Of a stretch of 64,000 nt of DNA, positions 46,706 to 56,162 are shown piece by piece. The position numbers and the translations under genes were made by a program. This stretch comes from Nioella ostreopsis (GTDB taxonomy: Bacteria; Pseudomonadota; Alphaproteobacteria; Rhodobacterales; Rhodobacteraceae), in contig NZ_RCIQ01000003.1 of the NCBI RefSeq assembly GCF_004000255.1, positions 56,389 through 120,388 of the forward strand, in the 5' to 3' direction. The notes beneath the pieces are model-generated. The model had not been told where the DNA came from. It worked only from the letters and a program-made list of their open reading frames with translations, and made no database searches. Position 1 is the first letter of the stretch. Each line of letters opens with the position of its first letter.

Positions 46706-47523
46706 ATCAACAGGCCCCCGACCGTGGCCATGGCCAGCGTCGCAACCGCGCCCGCGCCGGTCATGCCGTCGAACCGGTCCAGCACGCCACCGTGACCGGG
46801 AATGAGGTTCGAGGCATCCTTGACCCCCACATGCCGCTTGATCGCGCTTTCCACCACATCGCCCATCTGCGAGGCGAGCGACAAAAGCGGCGCGATAACC
46901 AGCACCATCACCGGTTCAAACCCCAGAAGGCTCCATGCCACCGCCGCCGAGGCAATCCAGCCCGCAATGGTGCCCGACCATGTCTTCTTGGGGCTGACCT
47001 GCGGCCAGAATTTCGGCCCGCCAATGATGCGGCCTGCAAAATAGCCTGCAATATCAGTGGCCACCACGACGCCCACAAGGAAGGCCACGAAGATCAGCCC
47101 ATACATGACGCGCAGATAGAACATGCCGGCCACGGCGAAGAGGAAGAACATGCCGTAAAGGACAAAGATCCAGCGGTTTTGCGGTGTGACCGTCTGCACC
47201 CCGCCCCAGATGGCGAGGCCCAGAAAGGGCACGATCCAAGGGGTCAGGAAGATGGAGTCGAGAAACCCCTCGCCCGTCGCGAAGGTAAAGATCTGCGCGA
47301 CACAGGTGGCCAGCACAGCCGTCGCCGCCAACCCGCCCGCGCGGATCGGGGTCTCTCCGCCAAGCAGGCGATGCAACTCCCAGATGCCGAAGCCGCCAAG
47401 CGCCACCAGCCCGAGAAGCAGCGGATAGCTGCCCACATAGATCAGGCCGAAACCGACAGCCGCCAGCACCACGCCAGAGACCACGCGCGGGCCCAGATCG
47501 CCCCATTTGCCGGCAGCACTCAT
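46702..47523 (-). CDS. cdsA: Phosphatidate cytidylyltransferase
   Basis: Makes CDP-diacylglycerol, the precursor of all membrane phospholipids, at the inner membrane. The 273-residue multi-span protein ends with the family signature: SPKKTWSGTIAGW, then MGDVVESAIKRHVGVKD and LIPGHGGVLDRFDGMTG. Both ends overlap neighbours by 4 nt (ATGA with uppS, GTGA with dxr). Confidence 0.96.
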   Translation of the reverse strand: MSAAGKWGDLGPRVVSGVVLAAVGFGLIYVGSYPLLLGLVALGGFGIWELHRLLGGETPIRAGGLAATAVLATCVAQIFTFATGEGFLDSIFLTPWIVPFLGLAIWGGVQTVTPQNRWIFVLYGMFFLFAVAGMFYLRVMYGLIFVAFLVGVVVATDIAGYFAGRIIGGPKFWPQVSPKKTWSGTIAGWIASAAVAWSLLGFEPVMVLVIAPLLSLASQMGDVVESAIKRHVGVKDASNLIPGHGGVLDRFDGMTGAGAVATLAMATVGGLLM

Positions 47524-48245
47524 GCCTTCACCGCACCGAAACGGCGGTCACGCTGGCCGTAGCGGGCCAGAACCTTGGCGAATTCCTCGGACGAGAAATC
47601 GGGCCAGAGCGTGTCGATGAATTCATATTCCGCATAGGCCGACTGCCAGAGCAGGAAGTTGGAAATCCGCGCCTCGCCCGAGGTGCGGATCACCAGATCG
47701 GGGTCAGGCAGATAGCAGGTATCGAGGTAGCGCGGCAGGGTTTCGCCATCCACGTCTTCGGGTTTCAGCTTGCCCGATGCCACATCCTGCGCCAGCCGCT
47801 TTGTGGCGCGCGCCACCTCGTCCCGGCCGCCATAGTTCAGCGCAATGGTCAGGTTCACCCCGGTGTTTTCGGCGGTCAGCAGTTCCAGATTGTCCATCAT
47901 GTCCTGCAGGCGCGGCTCCAGCCGGACCCGGTCGCCGATGAAGCGAACGCGCACGTTCTTCTGGTGCAGCTCTTGCGCCTTGTTGGTGATGAAGCGCTTG
48001 AACAGGCGCATCAGCCCCGCCACCTCGGTCTGGGTGCGTTTCCAGTTCTCGGTCGAAAAGGCAAATATCGTCAGGTACTTGACGCCCATGGGGGTGCAGG
48101 CCTCGACGATTTCCTGCACGCGACGGGCCCCGGCATGGTGGCCCACCAGACGCGGGCGCCCGCGCTGCTTGGCCCACCGTCCATTGCCATCCATGATGAT
48201 CGCCACATGGCGCGGGGTGTTGCTTGACTGGTCCTTCGGGGCCAT
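47520..48245 (-). CDS. uppS: Undecaprenyl diphosphate synthase
   Basis: Makes the C55 lipid carrier for cell-wall and surface polysaccharides by cis-prenyl transfer. The 241-residue protein has catalytic D19 in IIMDGNGRWAKQRG. FAFSTENW, NYGGRDEV and the RTSGEARISNFLLWQSAYAE motif follow. ATG 48245 is preferred, with GGGGA 6 nt upstream, over a GTG eight codons earlier. Confidence 0.96.
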   Translation of the reverse strand: MAPKDQSSNTPRHVAIIMDGNGRWAKQRGRPRLVGHHAGARRVQEIVEACTPMGVKYLTIFAFSTENWKRTQTEVAGLMRLFKRFITNKAQELHQKNVRVRFIGDRVRLEPRLQDMMDNLELLTAENTGVNLTIALNYGGRDEVARATKRLAQDVASGKLKPEDVDGETLPRYLDTCYLPDPDLVIRTSGEARISNFLLWQSAYAEYEFIDTLWPDFSSEEFAKVLARYGQRDRRFGAVKA

Positions 48246-48277
48246 CGGCCTTCCCCACCGGGCGATCACACAGGTCC

Positions 48278-48844
48278 TCAGACCTGCATGATCTCTTCCT
48301 GTTTCGTCGCCAGAAAGGCGTCAACCTTGGCGATATGGGCGTCGGTGAGATCCTGCACTTCGCTTTCCCAAAGCTTCTGGTCGTCCTCGGACATGCCGTC
48401 GGCCTTGGCCTTCTTGATCTGATCCATGCCATCGCGGCGCACATTGCGGATCGCAACGCGGGCATGTTCCGCATAGTGCCCCGCGACCTTGGTCAGTTCG
48501 CGGCGGCGTTCCTCGTTCAGTTCCGGGATCGGCAACATGATGATGGTGCCGTTCATCTGCGGATTGATGCCAAGCCCGCTTTCGCGAATGGCTTTTTCAA
48601 CCTTGTTCACCATCGACTTGTCCCAGACATTGATGGTGACCATCCGCGGTTCGGGCACGTTCACCGTACCCACCTGATTGATGGGGGTCATCTGGCCATA
48701 GGCCTCGACCTGCACCGGCTCCAGCATCGAGGCCGAGGCCCGGCCCGTGCGCAGCGATGCGAATTCCGTTCTAAGGGACGCCAGCGCGCCATCCATCCGG
48801 CGGCTCAGATCGTCCAGATCAATCTCGATATCGTCCTCGGACAT
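48278..48844 (-). CDS. frr: Ribosome recycling factor
   Basis: Splits post-termination ribosomes with EF-G. The 188-residue protein shows [28 protein letters not shown]-like [14 protein letters not shown], and [25 protein letters not shown]. It lies between pyrH and uppS in the conserved order. Confidence 0.97.
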   Translation of the reverse strand: MSEDDIEIDLDDLSRRMDGALASLRTEFASLRTGRASASMLEPVQVEAYGQMTPINQVGTVNVPEPRMVTINVWDKSMVNKVEKAIRESGLGINPQMNGTIIMLPIPELNEERRRELTKVAGHYAEHARVAIRNVRRDGMDQIKKAKADGMSEDDQKLWESEVQDLTDAHIAKVDAFLATKQEEIMQV

Positions 48845-48892
48845 GCCCGTTACTCCGTCAGGTCTTGATCGTTTCAGTGGGTTCTACCCCGT

Positions 48893-49621
48893 TCACAGCA
48901 CCTTTGTATAGGTGCCTTCCCCGGCAAGGATACCTTTGAAACCGCCGGGCTCGTCCAGGCTGAACACGATGATCGGCATGTCATTCTCGCGCGCGAGTGC
49001 AATGGCAGAGGCATCCATGACGCCGAGATGCTGCGCCAGCACGTCGTCATAGGAAATCGTGTCATAGCGCGTGGCGTCGTCGTACTTGACCGGGTCCTTG
49101 TCATAGACCCCGTCCACTTTGGTTCCCTTGAAGATCGCCTGGCAGTTCATTTCATTGGCGCGCAGCGTCGCGGCGGTATCCGTCGTGAAATAGGGGTTTC
49201 CGGTGCCGGCGGCGAAGATCACCACGCGCTTCTTTTCCAGGTGGCGCACGGCGCGGCGGCGGATATAGGGCTCGCAGACCTGATCCATCGGAATGGCACT
49301 GATCACGCGGGTATGGATGCCGAGTTTCTCCAGCGCGCCCTGCATGGCCAGCGCGTTCATGACCGTGGCCAGCATCCCCATGTAGTCGGCGGTCGCCCGT
49401 TCCATCCCCTGCGCGCTGCCCTGAAGGCCGCGGAAGATGTTGCCGCCGCCGATCACCATGCAGATCTCGACGCCCATGGAATGCACCGACTGCACTTCCT
49501 TGGCGATGCGCTCCACGGTCGGGGGATGCAGCCCATACCCCTGATCGCCCATCAGCGCCTCTCCCGAAATCTTCAGCATGACGCGGGAATAGGCGGGTGC
49601 GTGCGCGGTGTCGGAGGGCAT
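48893..49621 (-). CDS. pyrH: UMP kinase
   Basis: Phosphorylates UMP to UDP. The 242-residue amino-acid-kinase-fold protein has [56 protein letters not shown] and [19 protein letters not shown]. The start at 49621 ([10 protein letters not shown]) has AAGGA 6 nt upstream; a longer frame is open but not supported. It is the first gene of the pyrH-frr-uppS-cdsA-dxr-rseP operon. Confidence 0.97.
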   Translation of the reverse strand: MPSDTAHAPAYSRVMLKISGEALMGDQGYGLHPPTVERIAKEVQSVHSMGVEICMVIGGGNIFRGLQGSAQGMERATADYMGMLATVMNALAMQGALEKLGIHTRVISAIPMDQVCEPYIRRRAVRHLEKKRVVIFAAGTGNPYFTTDTAATLRANEMNCQAIFKGTKVDGVYDKDPVKYDDATRYDTISYDDVLAQHLGVMDASAIALARENDMPIIVFSLDEPGGFKGILAGEGTYTKVL

Positions 49622-49717
49622 GGAGAGTCCTTGAATATGTGTGATATGGCTGGCGCGGAAGGCGCGCCCATTCTGGGTTGCTTTGCGACCGGGCGCAACA
49701 TGGCCTAAATAGCGGCT

Positions 49718-50656
49718 GTGTTCAACGGGCAATCAGACCTGTTGCGAAACGGTGAACAGACTTCAGGAACGGTCCATAGGCCATTGATTAATATAAATAC
49801 ACTCTCTGCGGAGTTGCCGATTCTGATTGCCGGGCCAACCGCATCGGGAAAAACCGCGCTGGCCCTGGAAATCGCAGGGCGGCAGGGCGGCCGGATCATC
49901 AATGCCGATGCGTTGCAGGTCTATGATGGCTGGCGTGTTCTGACCGCACGCCCGTCGCCGGAAGAAGAGGCCGCCGCACCCCATGCGCTCTTCGGTCACG
50001 TGCCGTTCGACGCGGAGTATTCCACCGGGCACTGGCTGCGCGATGTACTGCCATTTCTGTCCGGTGGCGACCGCCCGATCATCGTGGGCGGAACGGGCTT
50101 GTATTTTGCGGCACTGACAGAAGGCCTGGCCGAAATTCCCGCCACCCCGCCAGAGATCCGGGCCGAGGCGGACCGGCTGGACGCCCTCGACATGCTGGCC
50201 GATCTGGACCGCGAAGACCCGCTGATTGCGGACCGGATCGACCGGCAGAACCGGATGCGGGTGCAACGCGCCTGGGAGGTCTTGCGCGCCACGGGGCGGC
50301 CGCTATCCGGCTGGCAGGCCGATACGCCCGCGCCCGCCCTGCCCCTTGCCGCTGCGCAGCCCCTGCTGCTGACCGCAGACCGCGATTGGCTGGCGGAACG
50401 AATCGAGCGGCGCTTCGACCTGATGCTGGCAGGCGGTGCGTTGGATGAGGCCCGCGCGCTTGAACCGGTCTGGCACCGGGCGGCAGGGGCCGCGAAAGCT
50501 ATCGGCGGGCCCGAACTGATTGCCGTCATCCGGGGGGAGATGTCCCTGCAGGAAGCCCGCGAGGCCGCCATCATCGGCAGCCGCCAATACGCCAAGCGGC
50601 AGCGCACTTGGTTCCGCGCCCGGATGGGCAACTGGCAGGCGATCCCCCTGCCCTGA
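49718..50656 (+). CDS. miaA: tRNA dimethylallyltransferase
   Basis: Adds a dimethylallyl group to A37 of tRNAs reading U-initial codons. The P-loop GPTASGKT is followed by [34 protein letters not shown] and the C-terminal [12 protein letters not shown]. The start is uncertain: GTG 49718 gives 312 residues, but the first 22 codons are AT-rich in part and atypical. A TTG at 49784 (23rd codon) would give a normal N-terminus. It is divergent from pyrH. Confidence 0.92.
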   Translation: MFNGQSDLLRNGEQTSGTVHRPLININTLSAELPILIAGPTASGKTALALEIAGRQGGRIINADALQVYDGWRVLTARPSPEEEAAAPHALFGHVPFDAEYSTGHWLRDVLPFLSGGDRPIIVGGTGLYFAALTEGLAEIPATPPEIRAEADRLDALDMLADLDREDPLIADRIDRQNRMRVQRAWEVLRATGRPLSGWQADTPAPALPLAAAQPLLLTADRDWLAERIERRFDLMLAGGALDEARALEPVWHRAAGAAKAIGGPELIAVIRGEMSLQEAREAAIIGSRQYAKRQRTWFRARMGNWQAIPLP

Positions 50657-50725
50657 CCCGAGCCAAAAGCGATTTCGCCACGAGGTCACTTTCCTTGCTG
50701 CGCGTCTGCGCCTAGGCTCCGCGCC

Positions 50726-51532
50726 ATGACACAGGTGTATCGCGTCACATCGCTGGCCAAACTGCGCAGCGCTGCCCCTTGGCGGCATGCGACCCTGCAT
50801 TCTCATCCGCGACCGCAGCTTTTCTGGTTCACGCGCGGCCAGGGCCGGTTTTCCATCGGGGCGGTGACGCGGGGCTACGGGCCCAATACGGCGGTCTATG
50901 TTCCGGCCTCGACGATACTGTCGCTGGAGATTTCCGGCCAGGTCCAGGGCGAGCTTCTGGAACTGCCGCTGGACCCGACACTGAACCTGCCGACGGTTCC
51001 GTTCCACATCCGGGTGACGAGCGTCGAGGCGCAGTCTCAGTTTTCAGGCTATCTGGACAAGATCGAGCAAGAAATCGCGGCCCATGCGGCCGCACGGGAC
51101 GAAGCCCTGCGCGCCTATGGGTTGCTGGTGTCGGTCTGGATCGCCCGTCAGTTGACCATCCATGACGGCAGCATCCTGCGCGACCGGACACACGTCTTGG
51201 CTGAAAAATACGCAGCCCTCGTCGAACGCGGGTTTCGCAGTGGCAAAGGGGTCGCGGACTACGCGGAACAGCTCGGGGTGACGCCGACGCATCTGTCCCG
51301 CATCTGCCGCGATGCCTCGGGCCGCCCGGCCTTGGCCATCCTGCAGGAACGCATCGTTCACGAAGCCTGCAAGATGTTGGTTGATTCCGACATGGCCGCC
51401 CGCGACATCGCCTCGGAACTCGGGTTTTCGTCCGCCGCCTATTTCACGCGCGCCTTCTCGAAACTGACCGGGCGTACCCCGTCGGAGTTCCGAAAGCTTC
51501 CCCCGGCTCAGCAGATTCTCGTGAGCGGCTGA
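50726..51532 (+). CDS. AraC-family transcriptional regulator
   Basis: A 268-residue regulator with an N-terminal cupin-like sensor (HSHPRPQLFWFTRGQGRFSI, about 25-100) and a C-terminal AraC domain (about 165-265) with two helix-turn-helices, the second in DIASELGFSSAAYFTRAFSKLTGRTPSEFR. It is the gene directly before the peptide ABC transporter operon, separated by a spacer with repeated TGTCGCA motifs. It is therefore a candidate regulator of that operon (inference). Confidence 0.88.
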   Translation: MTQVYRVTSLAKLRSAAPWRHATLHSHPRPQLFWFTRGQGRFSIGAVTRGYGPNTAVYVPASTILSLEISGQVQGELLELPLDPTLNLPTVPFHIRVTSVEAQSQFSGYLDKIEQEIAAHAAARDEALRAYGLLVSVWIARQLTIHDGSILRDRTHVLAEKYAALVERGFRSGKGVADYAEQLGVTPTHLSRICRDASGRPALAILQERIVHEACKMLVDSDMAARDIASELGFSSAAYFTRAFSKLTGRTPSEFRKLPPAQQILVSG

Positions 51533-51571
51533 CCCGTTGCCATCTCGGCAATGCTGCGAGTGCATGTGGCT

Positions 51572-51613
51572 TGTCGCAAGCATATGTCGCATTTCAACAT
51601 TCATCATGTCGCA
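51572..51613 (+). promoter_or_regulatory. Three TGTCGCA direct repeats upstream of the ABC operon
   Basis: TGTCGCA occurs at 51572-51578, 51585-51591 and 51607-51613. The last two copies lie 22 bp apart, as AraC-type direct-repeat half-sites often do. The spacer between the AraC gene and the binding-protein gene is the natural place for an operator. Confidence 0.45.
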
Positions 51614-51758
51614 AAATGACAAAAAAAGTCGTGGCCTGACCATTGACGGGTGGCAGGGAAAGGTGCGGTAATGATCGCTGTAACTCATCTTCGGGATCGG
51701 CTGCTCTCCGGCCTGAAGACGGGCAAAGAACATAAGAGTGTGTCACAGGGAGACGACA

Positions 51759-53399
51759 ATGACGCAACAATCCACCTCATTCCTTAAAACGCATCCCGCA
51801 GCGGAAATGTATGCGGAGGAATACAAGAAAGGCCAGTTGAGCCGCCGCGAATTCCTGACCCGTGCTTCCGCGCTCGGTGTCGGAACCGTTGCTGCCTACT
51901 CGATGATCGGCCTGTCGCCGGCGGCCGCCGACGGCCATATGGCGGCGCCTTCCATGGGCGGCACCCTGCGCATCCAGCAGACCGTGCGCCCGGGCAAGGA
52001 CCCGCGTTCCTACGACTGGTCGGAACTGGGCAACATGTCCCGCGGCCTGACCGAATACCTCGTGGAATACAACCGCGACGGGTCGTTCACCGGCCGCCTG
52101 CTGGAAAGCTGGGAAGCCAACGCAGACGCCACCCAGTACACCCTGCATGTGCGTCAGGGCGTGACCTGGAACAACGGCGATGCATTCGACGCTGAAGACG
52201 TTGCCGCGAACTTCCGCGGCTGGTGCGACAGCTCGGTCGAAGGCAACTCCATGGCGTCCCGTATGGGCGGTCTGGTCGATCCCGACACCGGCGTGGCGCG
52301 CGAAGGCGGCATTGTCGTCGTTGACAGCCACACCGTTCAGCTCAACCTGCCCTCCGGCGATATCTCGATCATCGCAGGCGTGGCGGACTACCCCTCTGCC
52401 GTTCAGCACCGCGACCTCATTGGTCAGGACCCGCTGGTTCACGGCGTGGGCACCGGCGCTTACATGCTGGAAAGCCACGAAGTGGGCGTGGGCGCTGTCT
52501 GGGTGAAGAACCCCAACCACACCTATTGGGGCAACGCCTATCTCGACCGCGTCGAGTTCGTTGACCTCGGCTCTGACCCGGCAGCCTGGCTGTCCGGCGC
52601 GGAAGCCGAAGAATTCGACATGACCTACGAGACCACCGGTGACTTCATCGACATCTTCCAGGCCATTGGCTGGGAAACCTCGGAAGCCACCACCGCGGCG
52701 ACCCTGTGTATCCGCATGAACCAGAACAACCCGCCCTATGACAACGTGATGGTGCGTCAGGCGGTGAACATGGCCGTTGACCGGTCCGTGGTTCTGGAAC
52801 TGGGCTATGCCGGGCGTGGCACGCTGGCGGAACACCACCATGTCTGCCCGATCCACCCGGAATACGCCGACATTGGTGAACCGACCCACGATCCAGAAGC
52901 AGCCTATGCTCTGCTGCAGGAATCGGGCCATGCCGACCACGTGTTCGAGATCGTGTCGCTTGACGGTGGTTTTGAGCGTGATTCGACCGATGCCCTCGCC
53001 GCGCAGCTGCGTGATGCTGGCTTCAACGTCGACCGCCGCGTGATCCCGGGCTCGACCTTCTGGAATGACTGGGCAACCTACCCGTTCTCCTCCACCACCT
53101 GGAACCACCGCGAACTGGGGGTCATGGTGCTGAACCTGGCCTATCGCTCCGGCGTGCCGTGGAACGAGACCGCCTACGCCAACCCGACCTTCGATGACCT
53201 GCTGACCCAGGCCAGCGGTATCCCGGACGCAGATGCGCGCCGCGAGATCATGGCCCAGATCCAGCAGATCATGCAGGACGACGCGGTTGTGAACCAGTCC
53301 TACTGGCGCTCGCTCTATCGCAGCTACGTGCCGGGCCTGGTCAATGCAGACATGCATCCCAAGTTCGAGATCAACATCCACCACATCGGTTGGGCGTGA
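51759..53399 (+). CDS. Peptide-type ABC transporter substrate-binding protein (Tat-exported)
   Basis: A 546-residue cluster C solute-binding protein of the DppA/OppA type. A twin-arginine signal (S28-R29-R30-E-F-L, then a hydrophobic stretch ending AAA near residue 58) predicts export in folded form through Tat. The mature part starts [13 protein letters not shown] and shows the usual [36 protein letters not shown] and [16 protein letters not shown] regions. GGGAG is 6 nt before the ATG. A hairpin follows the gene and may lower expression of the downstream permeases. Ligand unknown. Confidence 0.92.
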   Translation: MTQQSTSFLKTHPAAEMYAEEYKKGQLSRREFLTRASALGVGTVAAYSMIGLSPAAADGHMAAPSMGGTLRIQQTVRPGKDPRSYDWSELGNMSRGLTEYLVEYNRDGSFTGRLLESWEANADATQYTLHVRQGVTWNNGDAFDAEDVAANFRGWCDSSVEGNSMASRMGGLVDPDTGVAREGGIVVVDSHTVQLNLPSGDISIIAGVADYPSAVQHRDLIGQDPLVHGVGTGAYMLESHEVGVGAVWVKNPNHTYWGNAYLDRVEFVDLGSDPAAWLSGAEAEEFDMTYETTGDFIDIFQAIGWETSEATTAATLCIRMNQNNPPYDNVMVRQAVNMAVDRSVVLELGYAGRGTLAEHHHVCPIHPEYADIGEPTHDPEAAYALLQESGHADHVFEIVSLDGGFERDSTDALAAQLRDAGFNVDRRVIPGSTFWNDWATYPFSSTTWNHRELGVMVLNLAYRSGVPWNETAYANPTFDDLLTQASGIPDADARREIMAQIQQIMQDDAVVNQSYWRSLYRSYVPGLVNADMHPKFEINIHHIGWA

Positions 53400-53410
53400 T
53401 GTAATCCTTG

Positions 53411-53439
53411 GGGCGGCGATTCAGATCGCCGCCCTTTTT
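53411..53439 (+). terminator. Intercistronic terminator/attenuator after the binding-protein gene
   Basis: GGGCGGCGAT (53411-53420) pairs perfectly with ATCGCCGCCC (53425-53434) around a TCAG loop, followed by TTTTT. It lies within the operon, between the binding-protein and permease genes, where partial termination would favour the binding protein. Confidence 0.8.
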
Positions 53440-53541
53440 ACCTGCTGATACGGGGGTGGTCAGCGCGACCATGTCCGTTCCCAACGGTTCACCAAGAAAC
53501 CGGCCAATCCGCCTCAGGCGGCACTAGCGACAGGGAAACCC

Positions 53542-54627
53542 ATGGGACTCTTCATTCTACGCCGGCTCGGCGTCATGATCCTGACCGCGCTTTGCCTCAC
53601 ATTCGTGGTCTTCTTCCTCACCAATCTCGGCCCCAACCTCGAAAAGCTTGCCAAGACGCAAGGCAACGCCCGCATGACGGACGCAGAGGTTGTGCAGTGG
53701 CTCGACAATCGCGGCTACAGCCGCCCGCTGCTGGTGCGCTATGGCGAATGGCTTGGCGTGGCGCCGGGCTGGACGCGCGTGGCCCCTGACGGGACCGAGA
53801 CCGGGCGCTGTGTCGATCCGGGAAGCACGATCGCCGAATCGCCGACCTTCTGCGGCGTGTTCCAGGGCGACCTTGGCTATTCCACCGTGTCCGCCGACGA
53901 GGTGTCCAACGTGGTGGGTGGCCGATTGGCGCTGACCGGCTGGCTGATGCTGCTGGCGTTCTCGGTCATGGTGCCCGCCGCGCTTATCGTCGGGATCATG
54001 GCAGGGATGCGCGAGGGCAGTCGGCTTGACCGAAGCCTGTCGACCTTCTCCATCGCCTCGACCGCGACGCCGGAATATGTGTCGGGCGTGATCTTCATCA
54101 TCCTGTTCGCCTCCTCCACGTCGGGCCTGTCACCGTGGTTGGCGGCAAACGGATGGATCGACGGACGAACGCTGTTCCTCGGGTCCGCGCGGTCAGCAAT
54201 GACCGACATCACCTTCTGGAATTTCACCCTGCCGGTGATCACCATCGCGCTTTACGGCATGGGCTATATCGCCCGGATGACCCGCGCCTCGATGGCCGAG
54301 GTCATGACGGCGCAATATATCCGCACCGCGCGCCTCAAGGGTGTCAGCTTCCGCAATATCGTGCTGAAGCACGCGCTTCGGAACGCGCTGATCGCGCCCT
54401 TCACCGTCATCATGTTGCAGATCCCATGGCTGCTGACCGGTGTTGTGATCGTCGAGACGCTGTTCAACTACAATGGCTTTGGCTGGACGCTGGTTGAAGC
54501 GGCGGGGAACAATGACATCGAAATGCTGCTGACCTGCTCGGTCGTGGCTGTCTTCGTGGTTCTGCTGACGCAGCTGATTTCCGATATCGGCTATGTCTAC
54601 CTGAACCCGCGTATCCGCATCTCTTGA
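53542..54627 (+). CDS. ABC transporter permease, DppB type
   Basis: A 361-residue permease with six expected membrane segments. The first is the usual LRRLGVMILTALCLTFVVFFLTN. An unusual periplasmic insert of about 35 residues (near 68-105, with cysteines in GRCVDP and FCGVF) lies between segment 1 and the GDLGYS motif. The EAA loop is YIRTARLKGVSFRNIVLKHALRNALI. AGGGA is 5 nt before the ATG. Confidence 0.92.
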   Translation: MGLFILRRLGVMILTALCLTFVVFFLTNLGPNLEKLAKTQGNARMTDAEVVQWLDNRGYSRPLLVRYGEWLGVAPGWTRVAPDGTETGRCVDPGSTIAESPTFCGVFQGDLGYSTVSADEVSNVVGGRLALTGWLMLLAFSVMVPAALIVGIMAGMREGSRLDRSLSTFSIASTATPEYVSGVIFIILFASSTSGLSPWLAANGWIDGRTLFLGSARSAMTDITFWNFTLPVITIALYGMGYIARMTRASMAEVMTAQYIRTARLKGVSFRNIVLKHALRNALIAPFTVIMLQIPWLLTGVVIVETLFNYNGFGWTLVEAAGNNDIEMLLTCSVVAVFVVLLTQLISDIGYVYLNPRIRIS

Positions 54628-54640
54628 GGAGGACCGAGCA

Positions 54641-56158
54641 ATGGAACCACTGAACTGGACCGGGTCACTCGGGACCTTCCTGAACCCGCTGATGCTGTGG
54701 GCCGTCTATGCCTTCATCGCAGCCTTCCTGGCCAATATGGCCATGTCGATCATCGGGATGCGTCAAGCCGACCCGATCGTGAACCCTGATCACACGATCA
54801 GCTACAAGCTGGGACCGGTGGATTATGCCCTGCTGGTGATGAAATACGCGGTCTTCGTGTTTCTGGGCGCCATCGCCGTCCACATCGTGGCGGGCATCCT
54901 GCAACCCAGCCACGAGGCGCGTGGCATCATCGGCGGGCTTGGCGCGCGCTTCCTGCCTGTCTGGATCGCGTTGATTGCCTCCTTCGTTCTGTCGATCCGC
55001 TTCAAGCGGCGGCTTGGGCTTTATGGCAAGCTGTTCGACAACCTGATCGGCATGATCGGGTTCGGGTTGGCGATGTTCTGGCTGTTCACGGCCATCTTCG
55101 CCCCGATGATCGCCACCCATGGCGCCATCGACCAGGTCGCATCCATGCGGAACGCGGTTCCGGGATCCGCCGTGGCGGGCGGGGATGAGGGGCTGTTCGC
55201 CTACTACCTGCTCGGCGGTGATAACCTCGGCCGCGACGTGTTCAGCCGGATGATCTTCGGCGCCCGCGAGGTGTTGACCATCGCGCCGGCGGCCACGCTC
55301 TTCGCCTTCATGGTGGGCATCACCCTTGGACTGCCTGCGGGCTATATGGGTGGTCGCTTTGACACGCTGATCACCTTCGTGGCCAATCTCGTGCTGGCCT
55401 TCCCGGTGATCCTGCTGTTCTACCTGCTGGTGACGCCCGAGATCGTCGAGGCCGGAGTGCCGGTCTACATGGCGGCGGTGTTGTTCATCCTGCCGGTGAT
55501 CTTCCTGTGGGTGCTTTTGTATTCCCGCTATCGGTCGCAACCGCACATCATCAAATGGGTGGCGATTCCGATCACTCTGCTGCTGCTGCTTCTCTATCTT
55601 GGCACGGTGTTCCGCTTCGACCCGTTTGTCTGGCTGGCGACCTCGTTCATTGGCTACCTCAACCAGGGCAACCCGGTGTCTGAATGGATGATGACGACGC
55701 GCGACAGCTATGAACCGCTGATCGGCATCCCGATCGACGGCAACCTGCTGATTGTCTTCGTGTCGGTGGTCTTCGTGAACAGCCCCACGGTGTTCCGTAT
55801 CGTTCGCGGCCTCGTGCTGGACATCAAGACACGGGACTATGTGGCGGCGGCCCAGACAAGGGGCGAGGGTCCGTGGTACATCATGCTTTGGGAAATCCTG
55901 CCCAATGCGCGGGGACCGCTGATTGTCGATTTCTGTCTGCGGATCGGCTACACCACCATCCTTCTGGGAACCCTGGGCTTCTTCGGCCTTGGCGTTGACC
56001 CGGAAAGCGCCAACTGGGGCTCCACCATCAATGAGGGCCGGGCGCTTCTGCGGCTCTACCCACATCCGCCCCTGCCCCCGGCGCTGGCACTGATGACGCT
56101 GGTGCTTGGCCTTAACCTGCTGGCCGACGGCCTGCGTGAAGAAAGCCTGAAGGACTGA
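54641..56158 (+). CDS. ABC transporter permease, DppC type, enlarged
   Basis: A 505-residue permease, against about 290-310 for ordinary DppC. It has an extra N-terminal part of about 125 residues with three hydrophobic segments before the segment that matches the usual first span (LIGMIGFGLAMFWLFTAIFAP). It also has an insert of about 115 residues before the EAA loop, with extra spans and a soluble stretch (YLNQGNPVSEWMMTTRDSYE). The NLGRDVFSRMIFGAR motif and EAA loop DYVAAAQTRGEGPWYIMLWEILPN are present. GAGGAGG lies upstream of the ATG. Confidence 0.9.
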   Translation: MEPLNWTGSLGTFLNPLMLWAVYAFIAAFLANMAMSIIGMRQADPIVNPDHTISYKLGPVDYALLVMKYAVFVFLGAIAVHIVAGILQPSHEARGIIGGLGARFLPVWIALIASFVLSIRFKRRLGLYGKLFDNLIGMIGFGLAMFWLFTAIFAPMIATHGAIDQVASMRNAVPGSAVAGGDEGLFAYYLLGGDNLGRDVFSRMIFGAREVLTIAPAATLFAFMVGITLGLPAGYMGGRFDTLITFVANLVLAFPVILLFYLLVTPEIVEAGVPVYMAAVLFILPVIFLWVLLYSRYRSQPHIIKWVAIPITLLLLLLYLGTVFRFDPFVWLATSFIGYLNQGNPVSEWMMTTRDSYEPLIGIPIDGNLLIVFVSVVFVNSPTVFRIVRGLVLDIKTRDYVAAAQTRGEGPWYIMLWEILPNARGPLIVDFCLRIGYTTILLGTLGFFGLGVDPESANWGSTINEGRALLRLYPHPPLPPALALMTLVLGLNLLADGLREESLKD

Positions 56159-56162
56159 TCCC

